DNA of 64,000 nucleotides from Lactarius indigo. Its lineage: Eukaryota; Basidiomycota; Agaricomycetes; Russulales; Russulaceae. A program made the position numbers and the translations under genes. Shown piece by piece: positions 33,635 to 44,770 of the stretch. The notes beneath the pieces are model-generated. The model was not told the origin of the DNA and did not search any database. It saw only the letters and a program-made list of their open reading frames with translations. Positions within the stretch are counted from its first letter, which is position 1. Each line of letters opens with the position of its first letter. The DNA is taken from NCBI GenBank assembly GCA_025766275.1, contig JAFKAC010000043.1, forward strand, positions 418,834 to 482,833. The letters run 5' to 3'.

Positions 33635-36600
33635 TTGCAGCATCATTTCGCTTCGCTTCCTTCCACCCTTCCGATCTTCCATGATGCCTCCCCTTTCGGC
33701 TGCAGTCCGAGACTGCCCTTTTTTTTTTTTCCAACTAGACTTCCCTTTTCCCGTGCGCAGCTTGACAACGCACGAAACTCCCCTTTGGCGGCGCCCATTG
33801 ATCACGTTGCATCCACTTCCCTTTCGGCCAGTGCCGGTTTTTTTTTTCCTCTTCTCTTCTCTTTTGGGTATATGGTGTTGACGTAAGAAGCAAACAAAGT
33901 TGTAACCTGCTGTATGTGGGGTGGGTCTGGCCCTCACACGCTGTGTTCGTGTGAGGGTGCAGGCATGCCGTTGAATAGCTTGAAACCTTGTACGACAGAT
34001 AGATAAGTTGTGGTGTCTACTACTACTGGTTCCCCGAGAGTATGTGTTCGTTATTGGTCATAGAAATAGACCCTATCTTTTGCATCCTGCTGGCATCCCG
34101 GAGCGTCAATCATGCTCAACATCACAGGGATTCCGCCCAAGTTCTCACTAGCGCCCATACACGGGGACTGTCAATCGCGTAGCGACCTGAAGTGCTACTG
34201 TGTCATAATGTGATACTCTCAGAAGTGTGTGCTCAGGCGTTCGTCAAGTGACCCTGGTGATAAGATGGCCTTCACGTGGGGGTATTAACTATTAACTGCA
34301 TCCCGGTCCCGCGCCCCTTGCCGCGCCCCCAAGTTCTGTTCTGATTGCTTGTTTTAATATGAGACGATCACTTGCTCATGATTAAGAAGTGAAGCTAAAT
34401 ACGAGACTTTGCGGTCCATCTGGGGTGCCGAAAGGGACTACTATAGTCACAAAAAGGACCGACCAGTAGGTCGACATAAGCATAAGATGGCGTCGTCACG
34501 ATAACGTCAATGACGTTGCTTCGGCGCGAGCGAATTATCTCCGTTGTGGGAAAAAAAAAACAGCAGGTTGTCACATAGCTATAGACATGCAATTACACAC
34601 TGTCAGAATATGTGCGATGAGATGGGAATACGTCGGTATCTGTACTGCCGAATCGGGGTTCGTGGAGCTTATTGAACACATAGAGAATCAAGAGATGAAA
34701 AAAGCAAAGAACATACACCGAATTCCCTCAACCTTACCTTCGATATGTCGAAGTAGTTCGGGGCGATGTAGCGACTATCGAGAGGTTGCATGCCTCATAA
34801 AAAGAGGTCAGGTGGCCAAGCTCGGGAGTCGCGAACATCCTTGAGACTCGATTAAGCTTGACTGATCAAATTTCAAGATTGAGCTAGACAATATTTTAGG
34901 GCACCCACACCCCTGGCATGATCATGGCGTGTTTGCTGGATGTCGGTACGCTCCCGACCATAGTGATTCGAGGCACGATGATGGCCCTGGGACTGTGGTG
35001 AGAGGCCCGAGCGCGCCTTGGCTTTGCGTTGTTCCGCGGAACACTGTAACGGTTCCGCTCGTCCGAAATGATGCTGCCCCCTGCACAGCGGCATAGTGCG
35101 CAGGAGTATGACTATCCACCGGATTGTGTACCTTTCCCTGTCTCTCTGGGCTAGGAAGCCATCCCTCCCAGCTGAGACACCTTCCGCGAACATTCGCATG
35201 GGAGCCCCATGGAACACGCACATCGCCGCACATCTCTAAGGGGATCTCCCTCTGAGCATGGGTACATACAGTACGTAGTCCGTCAGCTTGAGCACCAGCT
35301 TAGCAAGTTATCTGGAAATGGGTCTTCATCTTCCTATCTTGCAATCGCATTGTGGATACACGAAAAAATTCAAATTCAGAATCGTCCTTCACGTAGGCCA
35401 TCAGCATAATCAATCGTTTGAATTTCAAATCATGGTCCCAGCTACTGACTTGCCCCTTGCCTCGAATAGCAAGCGGGTGCATAAGTTATCTCAGTTCCTA
35501 ATTACTGTTGATCGCAAGGCTGATAGTGGCGCTTGGAGAAACGAGAGTGATCTGTTTGCCCAACGGAACGACAGCTTGAAGCTCCTCAGCTCATCTGTCA
35601 ATGGCGTCTGTCGAGGCGTTTCTGGTCAATTTTCCATTCCAGATTCTCGCTGCTAGATATTTTAGAACAGATAATTCTGAGCTCGATTCCGGGGCATCCT
35701 TCCCTGGACTTACTGTTTCCGAGAATCGAAAAAACCGAGGTCGCGAGGAAGGTCGTGAGGTAGTAACCCCTCAACATACAATATTCCGTCGTGGGCAGAA
35801 CTCGGACATTAGCTTACTTGTATATACAATACGTGGGTGCGAGGATGATTCTATAGGTTAAATGTTGTCTTTGCTTTAAGGCGTAAGCCGTTCAGTAAAT
35901 CAGGTGCCTATCGAGCGACTATCAAGGTGGCTCTGGATCCAAGTCTGGGTCGTAACCAATGACTGTCACCTCAGTCCTTGCCCCGGCCTCCGTACGCGCA
36001 GGCACGGACTTGGAACTGAGGTAGCTAAAATACTACTACGAAGATAGTGTGTTTTCCCAGGTACACACCAATGCGTTGCCCCAGCAAGTCGGGGGACCAG
36101 AGATTACGACGTGGAAATTAGAAAACCAGAGCACGTGAACATGGTATGCTGGCACAGAATCCGAAAAGGGGAATCAATAAGATAAGATCATAAGGTTCAG
36201 TACAGTCGTCGTCCTCACCACGACGTCGCGTGGGTTCGTGCCACGCGCCTCAGCGATCGAACGCGAATGTAAATATATAGGCATTCAGATATTGCCGGAG
36301 AAAAGATTCTACCACGGATTCGTACCGTTTCATCATGACAGAACTGATAATAACACTTAGCTGACAGAAAAAATCAAGGAAAAAACCATATTGTGAGAAG
36401 CAACGAGGAAGGGGACACGCTACGACCAGTCTTAGTCTTTGTCTTGTAACCCGGTAATATAAATGGATTTTTGCAAAGAAGTAATGAGGAAGACTTTGAC
36501 AGAATGGGGGCTTCTGGTGTCAAGGAGTTACGGCCTGGCCAAGCTTTATGGAGGCACCCCACGGAAAATAATACCTTATTTAGAATTTTCATAAAAACCG

Positions 36601-37276
36601 TTTCAGGCACAACACTTGGAAACAGAGACAGATAAACGGGCTTTACAGTGCATCCACCCCAGATCCCCTCGGGACAAGGCCGCGGTACGTCCCGGGTCCT
36701 TGAAACTGAGTCACCTCACTGATATTTTGACAGCGAGATTCCAGAAAGGGAACGGCGTCTATCAGCACGTTCACCGATATTACGAACACTTCCGTTGTCG
36801 GCGTATGTGCAATACAGTCCAGAATATCGTGAAACTTCGTACATTTCTGCCACTGTTGAACCCGAGCACAGACTTATACAAGGCAGTCTGTTTGGCTTCG
36901 GTGACCTGGACCGTAGTTTGACAAGACAGTGGGGAAGTGGTACCTTACTGATTTTTATGACCAAGTCATTTGGGGGTAAATGGTGAAGATGCGGCGATAG
37001 AAACAATGCCAACAAGTCGGCTTTGTTTATACTTTTCTTTCCCCTCGCGACACGAAGATCGTTGCCAGGTAGACCAAGGACATGACACCCTACGTTCACC
37101 AGCTGCTGAAGCGATTTAACACACAATGATCACCCAATTAAAATATTTTCGAAAATTTTGACGCAGGCTCAAATCACATAAAGTCCTCTCTGGCGAGTCC
37201 TGCATCCTTCAATTCAGTCGCCCTTCCCTCCTCTCCTTTAGTCACTCTTTTTTTTTTTCTCTTTCTTTTGTACAAG
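33635..37276. other. Long intergenic region between the two DUF1996 genes
   Basis: About 3.6 kb with no gene I can support. Frames are short and none matches a family present here. The left part carries poly-T runs near 33720 and 33840 and the hairpin listed above. The last 40 bases before the copy 2 start are a CT-rich tract, common just before fungal start sites. Confidence 0.5.
33931..33957 (+). other. 10-bp perfect hairpin in the 3' flank of DUF1996 copy 1
   Basis: CCCTCACACG (33931-33940) pairs exactly with CGTGTGAGGG (33948-33957) around a 7-nt loop. It lies 297 nt after the stop codon. It may be part of the 3' UTR or mark its end; fungal genes do not use bacterial-type terminators. 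Confidence 0.5.
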
Positions 37277-38894
37277 ATGATAGTCTCTCTTTTGACCTTA
37301 GGGCTTCTGCTTATACCTTCCTCTAACGCCTTCTTTCGCTTACCATGTGCCAAACCGGTCCTCGATTCTCGCGTAGACCCTATCGTTTCCCCCGGCAAGG
37401 CGAGCTCCCATGCTCACACCATTATGGGTTCTAACGGTACGCATTCGTTTCAAATTTTGAATGGCAAGCGTTTATCTGATTTCTCGTATTAGCCATTGGG
37501 TTGAGTACTACGTTCAAAGACCTGCGTAATTCCGAGTGCACGACGTGCATGGTCAAGGACGACAAATCTGCGTACTGGGTTCCAGAGTTGGTACGTAGCA
37601 GCCGACTTTCACGTAAAGTATCAGATATAATAATACTATTACCGATTCTAGTACTATCAGTACAAGAACGGATCATTCCAGGTTGTCACCCATGGAGGAA
37701 TGATAGTGTATGTCTCCAAAGCGACTCAGCCTGCGAAGTTTCCTTGATAAGTGCTCCAGGTACTATCTCCAGCGCAACGCAGCCAACGAAACCGTGGAAG
37801 CCTTCCCGGACGGCTTGCGTATGCTTGCAGGGAACCCATATCTCCGAAGCAAACCGAATGGCACCCCCGAAGCTAGAGCTATCACTTGGAAATGGTCGGT
37901 CCATACCTCGCATTGTAACAACCGCTACTGTACTGACACCAACGACGATAAGCATCGACTTTAACGGTCCGGATCAACCGGAGACGTCAGGATTCGCCAA
38001 CACGAACTGCCCAGGTGCCCTCAGAGCACAGATATTCTTCCCTGCTTGCTGGGATGGTGTGAACCTCGACTCGGCGGACCACAAGTCCCACATGGCATAC
38101 CCAGATGGTGTTGATGGCGGCCAATGCCCGTACACGCACCCACACCACCTCGTGTCCATCTTCTTCGAGGTATGGTTCAGCGTGGCGCCGTTCAACAATC
38201 TGCACGATGGCGGGCGGTTCGTGCTCGCGAATGGCGATCCGACTGGCTTTGGGTTGCACGGCGACTTTGCCGACGGATGGGACAAGGACGTGCTTTCGCG
38301 CGCGGTGAAGACATGCACGGCAAACTCGGGGGTGATCGAGGACTGCTCCGTATTCCAGAACGAGGGTCGCTTTGTCTCGAACGCAGACATGAACTCTTGT
38401 GCAGCGCCAAACCCGTTCCCCAATGAGCTGGTTGCTCCTTCCAACGCCCTTTTGCCGAACCTCCCGGGCTGCGTCGCGGTGACCAATGGCCCCGCGCCAG
38501 CTACCGCTGCTGACGTCGTCCCGGGCTGCATGTCCGGATCCGGGAACCCTGTGCCGATTTCGACCCCCCCGCAGAACACGAGCATGAGCATGAGCTCGAC
38601 CTCGAGCTCGATGCCCCCTCCTTCCATCTCTCCCGCCAGTCCCCCGCCAAGCCCTGTGCCTACTTCCGTTAATGGTTCCTCTCCGACCAGCTCCGTGCCC
38701 ACTCCTTTGCCCAGCCCGCCGCCTTCAAAAGGGGTTCCGAGTTCCTCTACCACCACCACCACCACCACCGCCACCACTGTCACTACCCCTGCTGCCCCGC
38801 CGTCCGTTACCCCTCCGGGGCCCGTAACGTCGAGCTCCCCCCCGCCACCACCGGTCAACTCACCCATCAGCAGCAGTGGCGATGGACATGGGAA

Positions 38895-38927
<33 letters not shown>

Positions 38928-39267
38928 TACGTCTGGCGGCCCCGCAAGCAAGGACCCGGGGTCCGTCTCGCCGAAGCCGACGACCACACCGCCTGCCAAG
39001 GGCCCTTATTCTTCGTCGTCGGTGACGTCGGTATCGTCGAAGAAGCCAGAGCCGTCTATGCAGTTCCACCATCACCACCACCACCACCATCACCATCACC
39101 ACCCTCACAAGCAGGAGCACCAGCACCAGAACAACAACGAGGACGAGGAGGACTGCGACGAACAGCCACCCCCTGCTCCCACCCACACGGTCAAGAACGC
39201 CAGCGTGCCTATGCGCCGCAGGCACCACGCGCGGCGCGCGGGGCATGGCTCGAACATCCACTTCTGA
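37277..39267 (+). CDS. Secreted DUF1996 protein, copy 2, with Pro/Ser/Thr linker and His-rich tail
   Basis: Five exons, 37277-37436, 37493-37590, 37652-37707, 37760-37894 and 37953-39267, give 587 residues. The first three have the same lengths as in copy 1 (160, 98 and 56 nt). The signal peptide is MIVSLLTLGLLLIPSSNA. The DUF1996 core is intact: FFRLPCAKPVLDSRVDPI, SECTTCMVKDDKSAYWVP, LRAQIFFPACWDGVNLDSAD and HPHHLVSIFFEVWFS. After the core, at about residue 350, copy 2 gains some 200 residues: a Pro/Ser/Thr-rich linker, then a stretch with 12 consecutive His, then a Glu/Asp-rich acidic patch, and a basic end with RRRHHARRAGHGSN. The linker looks like an O-glycosylated stalk; the His tract may bind metal. 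Both are inference. Confidence 0.93.
38745..39115 (+). repeat. Trinucleotide and hexanucleotide repeats coding the linker and His tract
   Basis: CCACCA repeats at 38751-38780 code a Thr run, GAGCAC-type hexanucleotides at 38899-38928 code alternating Ser/Thr, and CAC/CAT repeats at 39067-39105 code the His run. All lie within the last exon of DUF1996 copy 2 and keep the frame, so repeat expansion probably made the tail. Confidence 0.75.
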
Positions 39268-40188
39268 TTTCTCTCCTCTCTTCCTCGCCTATCGTTTCCG
39301 GTCTCGTCTCTGCCTGAGTCTTCTTTTCTTCCTTCCTTGTGTATACCTCTTCAGTCTGAGACCCCCCCACTTTCTCTATATCCGGTCGTATATGCATGAC
39401 GCGTCGGAGACGCTCACTGGTCTTTTTGCTTTACGCTCTCTCGTGCGCGGGGTATTGATGTACCTCGCTATCGCACACCCCACTTTCACTACTCATGCCA
39501 CCACTATCCACAGCGGCCCACACGTGTGTGTGTCCCGGGGACGTGGGCGCACTTGTCAAACTGTGCTACTATTATGATTGATGTTGATGCTGATGTTCTA
39601 CTTACATTTTCTGTTGGGAATAAAAGCACGGGTTATTGTGTCTTCTGGTTCCGCAGTCCGTCCGCGAGAAATGAATCCGAGTGCGTGTAGCCTGCCCGGT
39701 CACGGACACGTCCGACGCTGCAGGTGTGAGGCATTTCTCACCACGCCATCAAAGTGCGGGGATAGGGGTCTTTTCATAAACAATCAAGATCCGGAGAAAA
39801 GATGTCCATAGTTCATGTTCACTGTAAATAGGAGGCTAGGGGCTGGCTGGCGATAAGGCGTCGCGTGAATATTACTTGGGCATCATGCGCGTCGGTCCTG
39901 GGTCCTCGTGATAAAGAAGTTCACGTCATACAGCGTTGTTCTCAACGGAGACTCGCACTCTTCGTGTGAGGAAAACAAAAACAAAAGGAAAAACTTAACA
40001 AAGATCTTTCTCAATGGGTAACTTGCCGCTATTAACGTGTAATTTACTCGCACTGCCATTGACAAAGACGCTGTTACTGCGTGTGAAATTTGTGAGAAAT
40101 ATTTGGCTGTGTTTGTTCCGTGGACAGAGCTGGCTATGAGTTGCGCGCCTTGGCCTAGGACCTGGACTTGAACACCACTACACACGCA
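39268..40188. other. Intergenic region without a recognised gene
   Basis: About 0.9 kb between DUF1996 copy 2 and the SAP18 gene. The first 250 bases are T-rich and pyrimidine-rich, as expected for a 3' UTR. No RNA gene or repeat is evident. Confidence 0.5.
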
Positions 40189-41257
40189 ATGGAGGACAAA
40201 ACACCCTCAGGTCAACCTATTGTTGACCGCGAAAAGGTACGCTAGATTTTCCACTAAACGGAATCACCCTTACCTGACCGGCCAAAAAAAGACAGCACCT
40301 TTTCTCATACGTGCCTTTGTCAAAACTGGCTCATTCCATCGGATATCCCAATTTGAAGATGGGCCCCTACCTATAGCAGACGAGCTTCAGATATTCACTT
40401 GGTATGTGTCTTTTTCTTTTCTTTTTCCATTTCTGATTCGTGTTGTCAACCGCGGAAAAAAAAAAAGGAAAGATGCGACGCTTTATGAGCTCCTCACGAC
40501 GATTCGTAATTCGGCACCTAACACACCTGAGTACCGCCACCCTCTCGCCCGCTACTCCTTCCGTACGATCTACGCAGACGCGGGCAATCGTGGACAGTTT
40601 GCACAGAAGGAACTCGGCGTCGTATACTCGCGCGACACTCTCGGCGACCTCGGCACCGTCGAGCAGCTCCCGCTCGCCGACGCTGCCGATGCCAACGACG
40701 ACAGCAAGAGCGAAGGGGCCGACGCCGTGCAGAGCAGCACGTTGGCGCGGCAGAAGGACGCGCGCACGCTCGACGAGCTGCGCTTCGTGCCTGGCGACTA
40801 CCTCTGCGTCGCCGTGATGCTCCCAAAGAACGTACAAGCGAGCTTCCCTGGCGAGTCGACTGCCACCTCGCCCTCGCTGCAGAAGGGCCCCGCGCCTGCG
40901 AATGGATGGAAAAATGCTGGTGCTGGCGGCGTCGGGCGTGGTGCGCTTGGCTCGTCGGGGCCGGGCGGCGCGGCCCCTGGAACGGGGCGTGGAGGGGGCC
41001 ACTGGCGTGGGGGGTCTGATGCTCCACCACAGCCTGCACGTGGTCGTGGAGAGCGTGGGGGTGGCGCTCGTGGTGAGCGGGATGGAGGACGGTTTAGGGA
41101 AGACAGAGACAGGGAAAGAGATAGGGATAGGCGTCCGCCGCCACCCAGAAGAGAGTCGCCGCCTCCGCGTGCGCCATGGGGTGACCGAGAACGCGGGGGT
41201 CAGAGACGGTCGCCGTCAAGGTCTCGTTCGCGTTCACCACCCCGTCGTCGGAGGTAA
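40189..41257 (+). CDS. SAP18 (Sin3-associated polypeptide p18) homologue with RGG/RS tail
   Basis: Exons 40189-40236, 40292-40401 and 40468-41257 join in phase and give 315 residues starting MEDKTPSGQPIVDREK. The ubiquitin-like SAP18 domain is clear: KTAPFLIRAFVKTGSFHR, DELQIFTWKDATLYELLTTI, RHPLARYSFRTIYAD and LRFVPGDYLCVAVMLPK. A loop of about 45 residues, rich in Ala/Asp, interrupts the domain before TLDELRF. Behind the domain comes a tail with many RG and GG pairs (ARGRGERGGGARGERDGG) and then RS dipeptides ending SRSRSRSPPRRRR. SAP18 acts in Sin3 histone deacetylase complexes and in the ASAP complex with RNPS1 and Acinus at exon junctions. The RS tail points to the RNA-processing role; that is inference. 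Confidence 0.93.
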
Positions 41258-41424
41258 TTTTTTTGTGTGGGGTGTGTTATTTGAAATTTAGTTGACGGAT
41301 GTACCGGACCGGCTAAGTTGAACATTGGACGAATTGAGCGCGCACGGACACACGGACTCGACGCGGGACACTAACACGCGTTCACCGTGCTGCTTTGCTC
41401 CACAGCCTTTGAACAGCCTATTCT

Positions 41425-43389
41425 ATGGGCAACTCTTCATCTAGAAATGATCACTTACCAATACCACCGGGGTTTATGCCCCCAAACTACCCTGGCTATA
41501 CTCAGCTCACGAAATCGTCCTCATGGAACCCTTTCAAACGGAACAAAATGAAGAAAAGGGAACAGGCGCTCAGAGAGTATCTCTATACGACCCCTATGAT
41601 CCTTCAATATCCAAATGCATTCACAGGTACGCCAACTCATCAGTGCTGTCGTCGAATAAGAGCCATGTACACATGTTGTACACAGTTGCCCAACCTGGAC
41701 ATAATCTCGTGCAACAAGGGATCCCTCAGATACACAGTGCCATCCCTGTAGCACCTGCCAATGGGTACACCGCACAAGTAGGCATGCCTTTTGGGGCCCC
41801 TGTGGGGATGCAAGCCGCTGGTAATCCCCAGGCAGCACCCACAGCCGCTACTGCCTCGGGAACTGTACCAGTTATCCCGCAACAGATGGCACCGATGGCA
41901 TATCCTGCCACGATGGACTACCCAGACCTGCGCAGTGCCATGGCCTCCTTCTTTCCGCGTCGCACCCACCGGTCCCAACGACACCGCACCCACCACCGCA
42001 GCCGCCGGCGCAGCCCGAGTCCGTCCACGGAGTCGAGCGTAACGGAGACAGTGTCGTCGTCCTATGGAAGCCCCTCTTCCTACGACTCTGCAGAGTATCG
42101 CCGGCCCCGCGGCGCCTCCCGACGCGACCAACGCCACCACCGCTCCGGCAGCGCACGCAACCCACTCCCGCGCCCGCCCAAGGACGTCCTCGCGTCGACG
42201 CCGTTCCGTCCCTTACTCTCCCAGCTCCCGAGCGCGCACTATTCCGCCTGGGGCACCACGAACGGCGCCGCGCCGCCTCCGCAGGTTCCAATGCCGCAGC
42301 CACACCCTGCGCCGCCCCCACAGCAGTCGCGGAAGGAGCGCAGCGGCGGGTTCTTCCGTCGCAGGCGCGACCCCCGTTTCGCAGTGCCCTCGCTCTCCGC
42401 CGCCGCGCAGCCATTCATCCCTCCCAGCATGGGTGCGATGCCCATGCCTATGGCCGACGCGCAACCCCCACCCGGATCTATGCCTACTCCCGGGCACCCG
42501 ACGACGACGCCCGTGCTTCCGTCTGTGGTCCCCGGGAGTGCACAGATGCCAATGCGCATGCCAGAACCCGATCAACAGCAGCAACAGCAGCAGCCGCCCG
42601 TGATCCCGCCCGGCATGGGCCCGGGCTCGCCGAACCCCATGTCGATGCCAAGTCCCGCGCCGGCGGGCTCGACGCCGTTCATCGGTGGCGCGGGGCTCAC
42701 ACCCGCAGTCGTGCCTCCCGGCCTCGCCCCAGGTGGCCCCGTTATGGGTTCGGGGCAGACGATGCACGTCTCGATTGGGGCGAGCCCCGCCGCGGGGCCC
42801 ATGTCAATGCCTGCGCCGGGGGCGGGCATGCAGATGCAGATGGGCATGGGCATGCCGTCGCCCGGCGCCGCAGGCGTGCCGCCGGTGCGGTTCAATGGGT
42901 ACGGGGAATACTCGGGGCTGTTGTACCACTCACCACATACGGTGATGTATGAGGACGATCTATACCCGACGGCGTTGCACCTGTTCGAAGCGCTCAAGTT
43001 CCTCGAGCGCCGTCCGGACCTCGCGGAACAGATTAGGCTCTGTGAACGCGTCGAGGACGTCACCGCGATCAGCGGGACGTTCGCAGACCATACTCGGCGT
43101 GACTGGGGGAACATTGCGCTCGCTACCGTGCGTCTTTTTTTTTTCTTCTTTTCTTGTGCGCAAGCGGTTCTGATAGGACGGGAACGGACAGATGGACGAG
43201 GTCCTGTACAGAAAGTTCCGCCAGCATGGCGACCTGCGCGCACTGCTCCTCGGAACGTACCCCGCCGAGCTCATCTACGTCGAGTCGGGCGACGCGTTTT
43301 GGGGCGACGGCGCCGGCGCCGGTCGGAACGAACTCGGCAACTCGCTCATGCGCGTGCGCGAACGGTTCCGCGCCGAGGGCGGTATGTAA
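41425..43389 (+). CDS. NADAR-domain (YbiA/DUF1768-like) protein with long disordered linker
   Basis: Exons 41425-41626, 41686-43127 and 43192-43389 give about 613 residues. It starts MGNSSSRNDHLPIPPGF; Gly2 with following Ser residues could be N-myristoylated. Some 380 residues are low-complexity: an Arg/Ser/His-rich patch (HRTHHRSRRRSPSPSTE) and Pro/Met/Gly-rich repeats (PMSMPAPGAGMQMQMGMGMP). The NADAR domain is C-terminal and split by the second intron: YSGLLYHSPHTVMYEDDLYPTA, HLFEALKFLERRPDLAEQI, then MDEVLYRKFRQHGDLRALLL and WGDGAGAGRNELGNSLMRVR. NADAR proteins hydrolyse N-glycosidic bonds in ADP-ribose or riboflavin-type intermediates; substrate here is unknown. GGTATGT at the end could be a donor, so extra C-terminal exons up to about 43754 are possible. 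Confidence 0.87.
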
Positions 43390-44770
43390 ACTACCACCGG
43401 CGCCCGGCCAAAAAAAAAACAAAAAGAATGAACGAACGAACGAACGAACGTGCTTCAAAATGCTTTAATTTTTTTTTTTTTTTTGTTTCTACTGACGTGT
43501 TTGTGGTCGAAATCTTTTTGTACTTCTATCAGGTCCCTTGGCTCCGACAGGTTCGTTGCCTGTATCTGTCATGCATCACGCATACTACGTACTATTCTGT
43601 CACAGAGGGTTTTTTGTTCTCCATCTTTCTCCATTATCTTTTTAGATCTCGCCGCTCAACGTGTATCGCGAACGAAAAGGATCCATATCCGTATCTTTCT
43701 TCATCTATGTCCATGCCCACGACCATGTCATTACCAGACGTACCCACTCCATAACCTCATAGTATGCGACACCCCACATACCGCAAACTGAATGACAGCA
43801 GAGTTATGATCCTTGTGTATGGAATAAAATCATTGTTCTTCAGATCCTCAAGCGTGGAAAATTATTTAAGAGAGCCGCCGTATAATCAGCGGTCCCTTGA
43901 TCCAGGACAATCTAGGGTAACATCTGGGATTGTCGAAAGCGACTTTTGCAGTTTTCATTTGTATGAAATACTTTTCACAAATCACGATCTCGAACCGATA
44001 TGATCGGTTCCAAGAAAGAGGGAGATAAAGGGTAGGTCAGGAGGGATATCAGTCCAGCAGGGTCATCAGTATTGAACGATAGGCGCGTAGGGTGAGCGTG
44101 AAGCAAGCCAGGGAGATGGGTTCACGTGCAACGTCGTTACCTTGCGGCCTCCGCGGAACAATATGCCTCGAGAGGCGGGGTAAATCTAGCTAAGATAGAC
44201 CAAATTGGCAGGGCGGGGCTTCTTCGAAGCCCCCATCACGCCACGCGCAGATCAGACAAACCGGGATGAGGATGTCTGCAGGTCGAGCGTGCGCCGCTAT
44301 CGCCGACTTACTCGGGGACGGCTTTTCCCCGCCCCGCCTTAGGAGGAGCGCGAGTCAAGATTCGGGACTTGCCTACTGCCGGAATTTCTTTCTAGGGAAA
44401 AAAAAAAAATGGATGTGCGCCGCCCCACCGTGAGTCGCGGCGTGTCGTACGGCAATGAATGATGCACGATGCACCTCCCGAGTTTCGTTTTTGACTAACT
44501 GGTCGGCGGGTGGGTCGTTAAATTACCTCCATGTTAGGATGTCGAATTGAAAGGGGGTGGCTTGCAACCCAGCCTTTGTTTCTTCGCTTCAAGATGGCTT
44601 CTTCTAGGGGTCGTGTCTAAGCGTGAACAGGAACCGGTGAGCAGATCCCGTTCAGCAGTCAGGTTGTCCCAGGGACAGTGGAACGCTCCTCGTCCCTACA
44701 TTGCAGATATAGCACATACGAATTAGCCGAGCTCCACAGCTGAGACCCAGTTTCTACATTTGACAAGACC
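43390..44770. other. Intergenic region with a possible last NADAR exon and a hairpin
   Basis: At 43646-43754 (+) a frame reads EKDPYPYLSSSMSMPTTMS and ends in a stop; its Met/Pro/Ser content fits the NADAR protein, so it may be a last exon. A perfect 8-bp stem with 3-nt loop lies at 44215-44233 (GGGGCTTC/GAAGCCCC). The rest shows nothing I can name. Confidence 0.4.

Noticed and set aside
32894..33937. Long minus-strand frame opposite DUF1996 copy 1
   Set aside because: It is Arg/Val-rich and antisense to a clear signal-peptide-bearing DUF1996 gene.
37974..38999. Long minus-strand frame opposite the DUF1996 copy 2 tail
   Set aside because: It is a low-complexity Gly/Val/Glu mirror of the Pro/Ser/Thr coding strand and has no independent signals.
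39067..39105. His run as an engineered affinity tag
   Set aside because: Codons are mixed CAC/CAT, the run lies inside a natural exon, and it is followed by further native-looking coding sequence.
42572..43243. Long minus-strand frame opposite the NADAR gene
   Set aside because: It is a mirror of the Pro/Met-rich and NADAR coding sequence, where the domain match is on the plus strand.
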